This document shows positions 47,510 through 59,689 of a stretch of DNA of 64,000 nt, piece after piece. The first letter of the stretch is position 1, and the number at the start of each line of letters is the position of its first letter. The position numbers and the translations under genes were made by a program. The notes under the pieces were generated by a model. It was not told the origin of the DNA. It saw only the letters and a program-made list of their open reading frames with translations, and searched no databases. Origin of the DNA: Flavobacterium pallidum (GTDB lineage Bacteria; Bacteroidota; Bacteroidia; Flavobacteriales; Flavobacteriaceae); the NCBI RefSeq assembly GCF_003097535.1, contig NZ_CP029187.1:3348001-3412000 (forward strand), in the 5' to 3' direction.

Positions 47510-48445
47510 TTATGCTAAAACAGATTTCAGGTCGGCATTCATATTCCTCACCGCATCTGAACTTTTTGCAAACAATGCTTTTTCTTCGTCGTTCAGGCTG
47601 ATGGAGAGGATTTCCTCGATGCCGTTTTTACCGATGATGCAGGGAACACCCATACAGATATCGCTTTGTCCGTATTCCCCTTCCAGCAGTACCGAACACG
47701 CAATCATTTTGCGTTGGTTGTTCAATATGCTGTCCACAAGATACGCCACGGAAGCACCTGGCGCATACCAGGCAGATGTACCCAAAAGGCCTGTCAATGT
47801 AGCGCCGCCTACCATCGTATCAGCAGCTACTTTTTCCAGCTGTTCTTTTGAAAGGAATTCTGAAACCGGGATACCGTTATAAGAAGCCAATCTTGTCAAA
47901 GGGATCATCGTAGTATCACCATGCCCTCCGATAACCATCGCCGAAATATCGTTAGCCGGTGTATTTAATGCTTTTGAAAGGTAGTACCTGAAGCGCGAGC
48001 TGTCCAGTGCACCGCCCATACCGATGATGCGGTTCTTAGGCAAACCGGTCGCTTTCAATGTAAGATACGTCATAGTATCCATTGGGTTTGACACCACAAC
48101 GATAATCGCGTTTGGGGAATGCGCCAACACGTTTTCGGCTACTGATTTTACGATTCCGGCATTGATACCGATCAACTCCTCACGTGTCATTCCAGGCTTC
48201 CTCGGAATCCCGGAAGTGATCACCACGACATCGCTGTTGGCCGTTTTCGAATAATCATTGGTAACACCGCTCAACTGGGTATTGAAACCGGTGTTGGTTG
48301 CACATTGCATGATATCCATCGCCTTACCTTCGGCAAAACCTTCCTTGATGTCGAGTAAGACCACTTCTGAAGCGATGCCACGGTAAGAAATTGCGTCTGC
48401 ACAGGATGCGCCTACGTTTCCGGCGCCAACAATTGTCACTTTCAT
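47510..48445 (-). CDS. mdh: Malate dehydrogenase
   Basis: A 311-residue NAD-dependent enzyme of the LDH/MDH family that interconverts malate and oxaloacetate. The Rossmann start is VTIVGAGNVGASCADAI. Substrate specificity for malate is indicated by the arginines in SGIPRKPGMTREELI. The catalytic aspartate is in VSNPMDTMTYL and the histidine in VIGGHGDTTMIPL. The length and the tetramer-type sequence fit the LDH-like MDH common in Bacteroidetes. It starts 14 bp after the preceding gene and is probably the last gene of a gyrB-led unit. Confidence 0.96.
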   Translation of the reverse strand: MKVTIVGAGNVGASCADAISYRGIASEVVLLDIKEGFAEGKAMDIMQCATNTGFNTQLSGVTNDYSKTANSDVVVITSGIPRKPGMTREELIGINAGIVKSVAENVLAHSPNAIIVVVSNPMDTMTYLTLKATGLPKNRIIGMGGALDSSRFRYYLSKALNTPANDISAMVIGGHGDTTMIPLTRLASYNGIPVSEFLSKEQLEKVAADTMVGGATLTGLLGTSAWYAPGASVAYLVDSILNNQRKMIACSVLLEGEYGQSDICMGVPCIIGKNGIEEILSISLNDEEKALFAKSSDAVRNMNADLKSVLA

Positions 48446-48459
48446 ATGAATTGTATTTA

Positions 48460-51409
<2,950 letters not shown>

Positions 51410-51442
51410 TTAATTGTATCCTGAGATTTTTTGTTTAACGGA

Positions 51443-51450
51443 CAAATATA
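51443..51450 (-). promoter_or_regulatory. Candidate -7 box of gyrB
   Basis: On the minus strand TATATTTG matches TAnnTTTG. About 20 bases upstream the sequence is ATTTCG, a weak -33. It lies 37 bp before the start codon. Confidence 0.5.
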
Positions 51451-51565
51451 TGGAAATGAGCGAAATTTTGCCTTAAAAAGGCTTGTTTAAAGCGTGAAGT
51501 TATCAACATTTCATTGTCGAAAATTTCGATATTTTCAATGATTTAAAAAACTTCGCTTTTGGAAT

Positions 51566-51593
51566 AAAAAAAGCACCGGAAATATCGGTGCTT
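51566..51593 (-). terminator. Rho-independent terminator of asnB
   Basis: On the minus strand AAGCACCGATATTTCCGGTGCTT has 8- to 9-bp arms (AAGCACCG with CGGTGCTT) and is followed by a T run. It lies about 30 bp after the asnB stop. Confidence 0.9.
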
Positions 51594-51621
51594 CTTACAA
51601 ACAAACTATCTAACAACCTAA

Positions 51622-53238
51622 CTAAACTACGATTCCTGTTTTGGAAATTTCGGTATCCGCTTTCACATGGGCTGCATTCGCCCTGCCGCTCGGATCCTGG
51701 TTTTCCTGCCATTTCGGGATCCATTTCCTAACCGTCTGCGCAGCACTCATCTGCGGGTAATGCTTATGGAAAATCGTCCTGTAATAATAGGCTTCCTTGG
51801 TGGTTGGGGTATTATAAGGGAACAACTCCCCTGCCCTTTCCAATTGCTCATCGGTGACATGTGATGATGCATATTCAATTAACTGGTCAATCCAGTTGTA
51901 TCCGACACCGTCTGAAAATTGTTCCTTCTGCCTCCACAATACTTCTGCCGGAAGGTAAGGCTGCTCGGGTGTATCGAATGCTTTACGCAAAATATATTTC
52001 TCAACGCCATCATACGTCTTCGGCTGTTTTTCTTCTGATGCTATAGTCATTGCCACGTCCAGGAACGCTTTGTCTAAAAATGGGACGCGTGCTTCGAGTC
52101 CGTGCGCCATCGTGGATTTGTCGGCCCTTAATAAATCGGCCGTAAAAAGTTTTTGTACGCGTTCGATGGTTTCTTTCTGGAAATCTTCGGTTGAGGGCGC
52201 ATTCCTGAAATACAGATAGCCCCCGAAAACCTCATCGGCACCTTCACCGGAAAGCACGACTTTTATACCTTGTTCCGTGATGGCTTTGGCAAGGAAATAC
52301 ATCGGCGTGCTGGCCCTTACGGAAGTCACATCATAGGTTTCCAGATGCCATATCAATTTGTCCAGGATTTCAATTCCCTGTTCGACGGTAAAATGGATTT
52401 CGTGGTGTTTCGTCCCTAAAAAATCGGCAACTTTCCTTGCTGCAACTGCGTCCGGTGCAGCTGAATCCAATCCGATGGAAAAGGAATGCAGCGCTTTTCC
52501 TTTTTCTTTCAGCAATCTTGCAGCGATGGAAGAAGTGAGTGAGGAATCCAATCCTCCTGAAAGCAAGACACCGATCGGCACATCGCTCATCAGCCTTTTT
52601 CTTGTCGCTTCAGTTAAGCTTTCTCTGATTTGGGACAAATCGAGTGGTTGTACGGCTGTTTTATAATCTTCGTACTCCGGCCTGTAATATTTGACGAAAC
52701 CGGTTTTCGGGGTATAAAAATGTCCAGGAGGGAAGGTGGAAAATGTTTTGCATTGGTCGGCAATCGGTTTCATTTCTGAAGAAAAATAAACCCGCCCCCT
52801 TTCGTCCAGTCCGTAATACAGCGGCTTTACACCCAATGGATCGCGGCCTGCAATAAAATCGTCACCGTCGATAACGACAAAAGCGAAATCACCGTCGAGT
52901 TTGTCCAGGAAATCATATCCGAATTCTTCATAAAGGTGCACAATCACTTCTGAATCCGATTTGGTACGGAACGTATGGTGCTTTAAAATGCCGTCGCGCA
53001 ATTCCTGGTGGTTGTAAATTTCCCCATTGTGGACCATATAGGCTGTTTTGGTGCCTTTGATCGGTTGCTTCCCTGAATGCAGGTCGATGATCGATAAACG
53101 TTCGTGCGAGAGGATGTGGCCATTTTCAGTGACATGCATGTCGCTTTCATCCGGTCCGCGGTGCGACATCCGTTTTGAAAGTGCTTTCACTAATTCCTTG
53201 TCTTTTCCTTTTCCTATAATGGCTAAAATCCCACACAT
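51622..53238 (-). CDS. asnB: Asparagine synthase (glutamine-hydrolysing), class B
   Basis: A 538-residue enzyme that makes asparagine from aspartate, glutamine and ATP. The N-terminal glutaminase starts MCGILAIIGKG with the nucleophile C2, and shows SHRGPDESDMH, LSHERLSIIDLHSGKQP and MVHNGEIYNHQELR. The synthetase half has the PP-loop IGVLLSGGLDSSLTSSIAA (about 230-248), FSIGLDSAAPDAVAARK, VLSGEGADEVFGGYLYFR and DLLRADKSTMAHGLEARVPF. Length is normal. A near-consensus -7 box (CATCTTTG at 53276-53283, minus strand) may drive it. It is a single-gene unit. Confidence 0.97.
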   Translation of the reverse strand: MCGILAIIGKGKDKELVKALSKRMSHRGPDESDMHVTENGHILSHERLSIIDLHSGKQPIKGTKTAYMVHNGEIYNHQELRDGILKHHTFRTKSDSEVIVHLYEEFGYDFLDKLDGDFAFVVIDGDDFIAGRDPLGVKPLYYGLDERGRVYFSSEMKPIADQCKTFSTFPPGHFYTPKTGFVKYYRPEYEDYKTAVQPLDLSQIRESLTEATRKRLMSDVPIGVLLSGGLDSSLTSSIAARLLKEKGKALHSFSIGLDSAAPDAVAARKVADFLGTKHHEIHFTVEQGIEILDKLIWHLETYDVTSVRASTPMYFLAKAITEQGIKVVLSGEGADEVFGGYLYFRNAPSTEDFQKETIERVQKLFTADLLRADKSTMAHGLEARVPFLDKAFLDVAMTIASEEKQPKTYDGVEKYILRKAFDTPEQPYLPAEVLWRQKEQFSDGVGYNWIDQLIEYASSHVTDEQLERAGELFPYNTPTTKEAYYYRTIFHKHYPQMSAAQTVRKWIPKWQENQDPSGRANAAHVKADTEISKTGIVV

Positions 53239-53415
53239 AATCCTGCTTTGTTATCGGTTATTTATTTTGATAAGGCAAAGATGGATTTTAGGTTATACTT
53301 TTAAAAGCAAAAGATTATTTTACATTTAAAAATGAAAGTATAAAGAGGAATTAAAACAAATATCAAAAGCAAATCCAATTGATAATTGTTAATAAGGTTA
53401 AAATCTGTAATCTGA

Positions 53416-53868
53416 CTATTGTACTTTTTCAATCACGTACGGCGTTCCATTGATTTCAAATGAAAATCCGGCTTCATTTCCCATCAACTGACTGCCCAAA
53501 GGCGATTGTGGCGAAATAGCGAATACCGGCTTCCCATCAATTGTAACTTTTGGCAAAGCGGCACAAACGTATAAAAGCATGTGATTGGTGCCCACCAGGC
53601 TGCCTAATGCGACTTTGGAATGTGGAATTGAAAAATCGATCTTATCCAGAACCGCCTTCTGCGCCAAAAACTCAGCCAGTTTATAATTGAGTTTTTCCTG
53701 CTCGATATGCATCATCGACAAGGCCGTTTCGTGCTTATCTCCGGCCGAGCCTTTGGCATCATTCTTCGAATCTTCGGTCAATGCCGAAATCATATCGCGG
53801 AATGCATCAATCTTGTCCTGCACCAATTGGCAATAATGCGTATGGATTTTTTCTTTAGGGGTTATCAT
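53416..53868 (-). CDS. GreA/GreB-like C-terminal domain protein
   Basis: A 150-residue cytoplasmic protein. The N-terminal 75 residues are helical (YCQLVQDKIDAFRDMISALT, ALSMMHIEQEKLNYKLAEFL), perhaps a short coiled coil. The C-terminal half ends with FAISPQSPLGSQLMGNEAGF and SFEINGTPYVIEKV, which resembles the 'SPLGxALLGkkvGDxvev' FKBP-like end of GreA/GreB transcript-cleavage factors. Its N-terminal helices are shorter than in GreA, so it may bind RNA polymerase in another way. Proteins like this are often labelled 3-oxoacyl-ACP synthase in databases, for which I see no support. It lies just downstream of the outer membrane barrel gene. Confidence 0.72.
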   Translation of the reverse strand: MITPKEKIHTHYCQLVQDKIDAFRDMISALTEDSKNDAKGSAGDKHETALSMMHIEQEKLNYKLAEFLAQKAVLDKIDFSIPHSKVALGSLVGTNHMLLYVCAALPKVTIDGKPVFAISPQSPLGSQLMGNEAGFSFEINGTPYVIEKVQ

Positions 53869-53911
53869 GTAGAACTCAGGCGCTTCGCACTAAGGAACTC
53901 GGTCACTTTTC

Positions 53912-55648
53912 TTAAAAATCAAACTTATAATTCGCACCAAGCATCACCTGCAATTGCTGTACCGGATAGCCCAGCCATTTTTCGTATTTCTGGTTTGCGA
54001 TGTTATTGACTTTCAGGAATGCGGTCCAGCGTTCGTTGCATTTGAAACCAACATGCGCATTGGCATCGATATAGCTGTCCAGCGTCGCAACATCTTCAGA
54101 GAAACCGCTATACTGCAGCAGGTCTTTTCTTTCGCCTACAAAAAACAGGGAAGCGCCGGCATACCATTTCGGGGTAATATTCACATCGAGCGTCGTAGCC
54201 AGTTTTAAAGCAGGTAAATTCCATGCTTCTTCTTCGATATCGGTGGTGTAGCTGTTAAAAGTCGCATTGACACCGAAAGCGACATTCTTTGAAAAATCGG
54301 CTTTCAGTTCTCCGTAAAAACTGATTGTCTTTACGTCATCATAAGCCAGCTGGAACGAATTCCCGAGTTGGTAAGGTTCCAAATCACTTAAAATTTCGTT
54401 TGCATCCGGAAACACATTGTTCTTAAACAGCGCCTTATTTTTTTCGCTGGTGTAAGATCCCCTGAGGTTATAACTCACGGTGCTTGACAATTTCCCTTTC
54501 AAGCCGGCGAAAATCTCATACTGCCTGTCTGTAGGCGCTATAGCTAATGTCGGCGATACGAACGGATTCTGGTTTGTGACATCGCGATAGGTATTCTGGT
54601 CCAGCCCGCCTTCAGCACCGGCATAGAAAACCATCAGGTCACCGACTACTTTGAGCGAGGCATTCACCTGCGGGTACAGGAAGAACTTATTATCGCTGTT
54701 TTCAGTATCAAGGCTGAAAAATGCAGCAGCGCCGAGATTTACGGTCCAGGCATCGCGGTTGATCACAAAACTTGGATGCACACCGAAATTGGTATAACCA
54801 TAACGTAATGCGCCTGTACCGAAATAATTATCCTTAAACTCCCCGCCTACATAATCTACAATGAAATCAGTTTTGATTTTGGTGTCTGAAATATTGAAGT
54901 CAAACGACGGTTTTACATAAAAACGGTTTTCCGCAGAATCAAACGAATCCCAGAAACGATCAAACTTCACGCTCGCTTCCTTAAAGAAGCTGTCATTAAA
55001 ACGAAGTTTCGAACCCAGGTAAAAGTTATGGTACGTATGTTTTGCATCGACACCATCATATAAAGCGGGATCTTGCCCAAAATAATCTTCACGAATCCCA
55101 TACCAATTGTAAATTTGGTGCTGGTACCCTAAATCCGCAGTCCAGGAAAGATTGCTTTGTTTCACCCCATAGGTAAGATCCAGAGCGGTATTCGAAAATT
55201 TGTCCTCCAGCATCAGGTCATTGATGCCGCCCTGCGACGAGAAATGGCGCAACATGCCTCCTACATATCCGGTTTCGCCTACGTTTTCGGTAACGAATAA
55301 TTCTGCATTGGCGTTGCCATAATTTCCAATGGCCAATGTCACATAATTTTTAAACAGGCGTTCCTGCTCGGTCTTATCGACAGCTGCCGCACGGCCTTTT
55401 GAAGGCGTAAAAGTGGACGCTACCGGAAACGAGAAAATATTGTATTCGATATCCTCCTTTTTGGTATTGTCTTCATCTTCAAGCGTAGGGGTTTCCTTTA
55501 CTTTAAAGGCATCAGAAATGGTCGGGGTGTAAGGCTTTACGACATTCACCACTTCATTGCCTAAGTCTTCATCCTGCTTTTGTGCCAATGCAAATTGCGA
55601 CAGGGATAATAAAAAAATAAGTGCTGTATATTGGAAATTGATTTTCAT
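53912..55648 (-). CDS. Outer membrane TonB-dependent receptor-like barrel without a plug domain
   Basis: A 578-residue protein with signal peptide (ALIFLLSLSQFALAQ). After a charged N-terminal stretch (residues about 24-95: NEVVNVVKPYTPTISDAFKV, ETPTLEDEDNTKKEDI) come many amphipathic strands such as FNDSFFKEASVKFDRFW, KIKTDFIVDYVGGEFKD, AAFFSLDTENSDNKFFLYPQ and MLGANYKFDF at the C-terminus. The barrel resembles TonB-dependent receptors, but I see no plug domain and no standard TonB box. It follows the large TPR gene with an 84-bp gap and is probably part of the same unit, so the two may form one envelope complex. Confidence 0.82.
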   Translation of the reverse strand: MKINFQYTALIFLLSLSQFALAQKQDEDLGNEVVNVVKPYTPTISDAFKVKETPTLEDEDNTKKEDIEYNIFSFPVASTFTPSKGRAAAVDKTEQERLFKNYVTLAIGNYGNANAELFVTENVGETGYVGGMLRHFSSQGGINDLMLEDKFSNTALDLTYGVKQSNLSWTADLGYQHQIYNWYGIREDYFGQDPALYDGVDAKHTYHNFYLGSKLRFNDSFFKEASVKFDRFWDSFDSAENRFYVKPSFDFNISDTKIKTDFIVDYVGGEFKDNYFGTGALRYGYTNFGVHPSFVINRDAWTVNLGAAAFFSLDTENSDNKFFLYPQVNASLKVVGDLMVFYAGAEGGLDQNTYRDVTNQNPFVSPTLAIAPTDRQYEIFAGLKGKLSSTVSYNLRGSYTSEKNKALFKNNVFPDANEILSDLEPYQLGNSFQLAYDDVKTISFYGELKADFSKNVAFGVNATFNSYTTDIEEEAWNLPALKLATTLDVNITPKWYAGASLFFVGERKDLLQYSGFSEDVATLDSYIDANAHVGFKCNERWTAFLKVNNIANQKYEKWLGYPVQQLQVMLGANYKFDF

Positions 55649-55732
55649 AATTCTTGTTTTATTTCGCTGCGCTCCCTACAATCCGGCTGCGCCCCGGTCT
55701 TGACTATTGGCTTTTATCTTTTGACTTTTGAC

Positions 55733-58700
55733 TTATTTCTGAATCGATGAATTGGTCTTGGATTCTTCAGCCTGAATAGCATCCTTTTCTTTTTTTGCCT
55801 CATCCATCACATCCTGGAAATCGTTGAAATTCTTAATGACGCTGTCCAGTATATAAGTGGCCTGGAAAGAATCTTTCAGTCCGTAGAAGTTTTTGGCCAT
55901 GACCACCAACCCTTTGGCACCAAAATATTTGTAACCGGAATAATCTTTTGTCAGTTTCTGGACAGCCGCATTCGATGCTTCGAATTTGCCGTCCTTATTT
56001 TTGAAATAGGCATCATAATAAAGTGCTTCAGCGGCCACTTCCCCTTTCGCCATTGTAAGCAGTTTTGCGTAAGCCGTCCTTGCCTTTGCCTCATCGTTCG
56101 ATTTGATGGCGGAACGCGCCACTATAATCTGTGCATCGCTGCGTACTTTATCGTCTGTTTTTGGATTTGCCAGCACTTTCTCGGCCGATGTTACCGCTGA
56201 GGCATAATCTTCTTTTTCATAAAACGATTTCATCAGGTTGGCCTGCGCGAACGTGACGTTTTGCGGGTAATCCGCTTCTGATTCCAGGCGTTGCAGTTTC
56301 GGGATAGCTTTGTCATAATTTTTCGCTTTGAGGTATACTTGCGAGAGCCTGACCAAAGCCTGTTCCGTATATTCGTTCTTTGCTGCAGCAGCAACAAATT
56401 CATATTTCGGCGTGGCATTTTCTTCCAATCCGTCTGCATAATACAATTGGGCCAGGTAGAAATTGGCTTTCAGCGCATGGATTCCGTTAGGGAATTTGGC
56501 GATATAGCCGTTGAAGCCTGAAATGGCCTGTTTTGAATTGTTCTGCAAATACTGTTTCTCCGCGGCTTCGTAAGTGTCATTATCCAATTCAGCATCCGAT
56601 ACTTCGACAAACGACAGTGTTTTCACCCAAGTCGCATATTCTTCGACCTGGCCGTTATCTACATATATCAATCTTGCTGTAGCCACAGCTTCAAGCGCTT
56701 CGGGCGTGTTGGGGTAATCAGCGGCAACTTTTTTGAATTTGGTCAAAGCCAATTGATCTTTATCAGCGTTATAATATATCAAACCTTGTTTCAGTACTGA
56801 TTTCGGGGCGTAAATGCCGTTTTTGGCTTCAGAAACGAGTTTATCGTATGTCTTGATCGCCTCATCGGCTTTCTTTTCGGCTACGTAAGTGTTTGCCAGC
56901 TCATACAGTGCATCATCACGGTACTGGGACTTTGGGAAAGCCGGAATGAACTTGTTCAGGTCCTCTATTTTCTTTTCATTCCTGCCTACGAACCCGTAAC
57001 TGATGGCTTTCTGGAATGCGGCATAATCGGCATCAACACCTTTCATTTCAATGGCTTTATTGTAAGCATCCATCGCTGGCCAGTATTTTGTGGAAACGAA
57101 ATAACTGTCGCCCAGTCGCAGGTAAGCGTCATTGAGCCTGGTCTTATCGTCTTTTGCAGCTTTAACGTAAGCATCGAAATAAGTGGCTGCCTGCTCATAT
57201 TCCTTTAGTTTGAAATAAGCATAACCCAGATTATAATTGATGTTTTTATTTTCCGGAGTGCTTTTCGCTTCAGCGAAACCGATGAATTGCTTGAAGCTTA
57301 ATAATGATTCAGAGAAATTATCCAGCACATATTCAGTTTCTCCTTTCCAGAAGGTAGCACGGGCAGTAAATCTTGCATCACGTGGTTCCCCAAGCGATTT
57401 TTTGAACATCGCTAAGGCTTCCTGGTAGCTGCCGTCGGTGTACAATTCAAGCCCACGGTAAAAAGTCACTTTCTGGTACGCCTGTTTATTTGCAAAACTT
57501 TTATTTTTTTCGAGCAAAGCGAGCGCGCCTTTGTAGTTTTTAGAAGTGATGAATGAATTGATCAAAAGCGTCTCAATCTCAGGCTTATTTGGATTGGAAG
57601 GATATTTTTCAAGGAATGCCGACAATACATCGGGGACCGGCTGGTAGGAATTTCCGATATCATAGCTCAGTTTGGCATAATTAAGAAATGCATCTTCCTG
57701 GATCTTCAAATCGAAATCCATTTCGGAAGCATTCTTGAAAGCATTCAGCGCCTGTTGTCTGCGGTCGGTCTTCAGGTAGCTTTCCCCTAAATGATAATAC
57801 GCATTCTGGGCTACGAAATCATTCCCGTCGATGATTTTATTGAATTGGGCAATCGCATTCTCGAAATCTTTCTGCTGGTAATAGGAATAGCCTAAAAGGT
57901 AATAGTCGGTATTGTTCCATTTGCCTTTTTTGCCTTTATACTCTTTCAGGTATGGAATGGCCTTGTCATATTGTTTTAAGTTAAAATAACTTTCACCGAT
58001 GATCTTGTTGAGCTCGGACTTTTCCTGTGCCGTTGATTTTGCCATCGCAGTATTCCCGTCGTCGATGGCTTTCTGGAAATTGCCAAGCTTGAAATTCATA
58101 TCTGCCTGGAAATATGACATTTTCTCTTTGTATTTTGGCTCATCGCCAACCTGGTCGAATTGTTTCGTCGCTTCTTTATAATCGTCGGATTCGTAGGCCA
58201 TAAAACCAAGGTAGTATTTGGCCTGCGAGCCATATTCTTTGGAGTTGGCAACGGTATTGAAATATTTGGTGGCCTCTTTCTTATTTTTTGCAGTGAAATA
58301 ACTGTACCCTTTCTGGAAATTGAATTTCTCTGTATCATCCGGGCTCAACTGGCTTTCATCTACTTTATCAAACCATTCCAGCGCATCGGGATATTGCCCC
58401 TGCTCGAAATAATATTCGGCCACTTCGATATAGGCCTGGTTCTGCTTGCTGCTCGTAGGATAATCATTGACGAAATCTTCCATCAACCCGTCGGCTCCGG
58501 CCTGGTTGAGCCTGATGGCGCAATTGGCGATATAATAGGCACAATCGGCTTCAACTTCCTGTGCGGTGGCCTGCGCAGAAACTTCGTCTTTTACTTTTTC
58601 GAAAATAATCTGTGCCGATTGGTACTGCTTGTCTTTGTAGAGTTCGACCGCTCGGTTGAATTCCTTAAGGTCATTGGTGTAAACAGCGGATTTTTGGGCG

Positions 58701-58759
58701 GAAATGGTGGCTGACAGTGCCAATACGGGCAATAAGAATAGCTTTCGGAATCTGTGCAT
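55733..58759 (-). CDS. Large periplasmic tetratricopeptide-repeat protein
   Basis: About 1008 residues from the ATG at 58759, which gives a signal peptide (KLFLLPVLALSATISAQ). The 28-codon upstream extension is not used, because a -7 promoter box lies within it. The rest is nearly all TPR-type helix pairs, for example AVELYKDKQYQSAQIIFEKV, YYFEQGQYPDALEWFDKV, AIPYLKEYKGKKGKWNNTDY and AATYFDAYVKAAKDDKTRLN, over 20 by eye. Such proteins act as scaffolds. It is followed by a plug-less outer membrane barrel gene and a GreA-like gene. A role in an envelope complex is inferred, not shown. Confidence 0.88.
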   Translation of the reverse strand: MHRFRKLFLLPVLALSATISAQKSAVYTNDLKEFNRAVELYKDKQYQSAQIIFEKVKDEVSAQATAQEVEADCAYYIANCAIRLNQAGADGLMEDFVNDYPTSSKQNQAYIEVAEYYFEQGQYPDALEWFDKVDESQLSPDDTEKFNFQKGYSYFTAKNKKEATKYFNTVANSKEYGSQAKYYLGFMAYESDDYKEATKQFDQVGDEPKYKEKMSYFQADMNFKLGNFQKAIDDGNTAMAKSTAQEKSELNKIIGESYFNLKQYDKAIPYLKEYKGKKGKWNNTDYYLLGYSYYQQKDFENAIAQFNKIIDGNDFVAQNAYYHLGESYLKTDRRQQALNAFKNASEMDFDLKIQEDAFLNYAKLSYDIGNSYQPVPDVLSAFLEKYPSNPNKPEIETLLINSFITSKNYKGALALLEKNKSFANKQAYQKVTFYRGLELYTDGSYQEALAMFKKSLGEPRDARFTARATFWKGETEYVLDNFSESLLSFKQFIGFAEAKSTPENKNINYNLGYAYFKLKEYEQAATYFDAYVKAAKDDKTRLNDAYLRLGDSYFVSTKYWPAMDAYNKAIEMKGVDADYAAFQKAISYGFVGRNEKKIEDLNKFIPAFPKSQYRDDALYELANTYVAEKKADEAIKTYDKLVSEAKNGIYAPKSVLKQGLIYYNADKDQLALTKFKKVAADYPNTPEALEAVATARLIYVDNGQVEEYATWVKTLSFVEVSDAELDNDTYEAAEKQYLQNNSKQAISGFNGYIAKFPNGIHALKANFYLAQLYYADGLEENATPKYEFVAAAAKNEYTEQALVRLSQVYLKAKNYDKAIPKLQRLESEADYPQNVTFAQANLMKSFYEKEDYASAVTSAEKVLANPKTDDKVRSDAQIIVARSAIKSNDEAKARTAYAKLLTMAKGEVAAEALYYDAYFKNKDGKFEASNAAVQKLTKDYSGYKYFGAKGLVVMAKNFYGLKDSFQATYILDSVIKNFNDFQDVMDEAKKEKDAIQAEESKTNSSIQK

Positions 58760-58777
58760 TTTTTCTGGTTTAAAATT

Positions 58778-58785
58778 CAAATATA
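58778..58785 (-). promoter_or_regulatory. Candidate -7 box of the TPR gene
   Basis: On the minus strand TATATTTG matches TAnnTTTG exactly, 18 bp before the ATG at 58759. At the -33 position the sequence is GTTA rather than TTG. It excludes the longer start at 58843. Confidence 0.5.
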
Positions 58786-58869
58786 TCATTCCTCGTCTGG
58801 ATAACGGGCTAAAATCGGGATTTAGTATTAACAGAGTTGTCAACTGTTGGGATTTTGGGAATACTTTAA

Positions 58870-58945
58870 GAGTATTCAGTAGGCAGCGGCAGTGGGCAGT
58901 TTGTGGCGTGAAATACTGCTAACTGCCACTGCCTACTGAATACTC
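58870..58945. repeat. Imperfect inverted repeat built on the word CAGTAGGCAG
   Basis: Left arm GAGTATTCAGTAGGCAG (58870-58886) is the exact complement of CTGCCTACTGAATACTC at the right end (58929-58945). Further inside GGGCAGTT pairs with AACTGCC. The arms contain degenerate GGCAGY units. It sits between divergent operons, directly upstream of the ftsE promoter. Confidence 0.85.
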
Positions 58946-58954
58946 AAAAAAATT

Positions 58955-58984
58955 TTGAAACCCACCGTTATCTTACTACTTTTA
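58955..58984 (+). promoter_or_regulatory. Promoter of ftsE
   Basis: TTG (58955-58957), 19 bases, TACTTTTA (58977-58984), one mismatch from TAnnTTTG. The predicted leader is about 15 nt. The in-frame TTG at 58955 is therefore the -33 box and not a start codon. Confidence 0.55.
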
Positions 58985-59005
58985 CCAACTAACAAAACCG
59001 GAAAC

Positions 59006-59689
59006 ATGTCACAGGCCGTCGTATCGCTCAAAAACGTTAACATTTACCAGGAAAAGAACCTGATCCTTTCTGATGTCAATCTTGAAGTCAAAGAAGGGGA
59101 ATTCATTTACATCATCGGGAAATCCGGCACAGGAAAGAGCAGCCTGGTGAAAACGCTGTACGCCGATCTTCCGATTGAAGAAGGTGAAGGCCACGTGGTG
59201 GAATATGACCTGATGAAAATGAAGGAATCCCAGATTCCGTTTCTGAGGCGTAAAATCGGGATTGTGTTCCAGGATTTCAAATTGCTTCCGGACCGCAGCA
59301 TCAATGACAACATGCTTTTCGTACTCAAGGCAACAGGCTGGAAGGATGCCAGGGAAATGCAGGACAAGATTGACGAAGTCCTCGAAAAAGTAGACATGAA
59401 AAAGCTTGGCCATAAAATGCCGCACCAATTATCTGGCGGTGAGCAGCAACGTGTCGCCATAGCACGCGCACTGTTAAACGACCCGGAACTGATCCTGGCC
59501 GATGAACCCACCGGGAACCTTGACCCGCAAACCAGCGTGGAAGTGCTTGAAGTATTGCGAAAAATCAACGGTAACGGAAAAACGGTGATTATGGCGACGC
59601 ACGATTATGCCCTGCTGATGAAATTCCCTTCAAAAACACTCAAATGCGAAAATGGCACTATGTTTGAAGTGGTGCAGAAAACGGTTTAA
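59006..59689 (+). CDS. ftsE: Cell division ABC transporter ATP-binding protein FtsE
   Basis: A 227-residue ABC ATPase that with FtsX controls cell-wall hydrolysis at the septum. Walker A is [16 protein letters not shown] (about 37-52), the Q loop [17 protein letters not shown], the signature [16 protein letters not shown], Walker [15 protein letters not shown] and the switch MATHDYALL. The LPDRS-type sequence after the Q loop is typical of FtsE. No ftsX gene is adjacent in this window, which is common in Bacteroidetes. The stop overlaps the start of the following glycosyltransferase remnant (TAATG). Confidence 0.88.
   Translation: MSQAVVSLKNVNIYQEKNLILSDVNLEVKEGEFIYIIGKSGTGKSSLVKTLYADLPIEEGEGHVVEYDLMKMKESQIPFLRRKIGIVFQDFKLLPDRSINDNMLFVLKATGWKDAREMQDKIDEVLEKVDMKKLGHKMPHQLSGGEQQRVAIARALLNDPELILADEPTGNLDPQTSVEVLEVLRKINGNGKTVIMATHDYALLMKFPSKTLKCENGTMFEVVQKTV

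Noticed and set aside
53416..53868. 3-oxoacyl-ACP synthase, a label such proteins often carry
   Set aside because: At 150 residues there is no thiolase fold, catalytic Cys-His-Asn or acyl-carrier motif; the C-terminus resembles GreA instead.
58955..59005. Upstream TTG start for ftsE
   Set aside because: The TTG is the -33 element of a good promoter; the ATG at 59006 gives the standard FtsE N-terminus.
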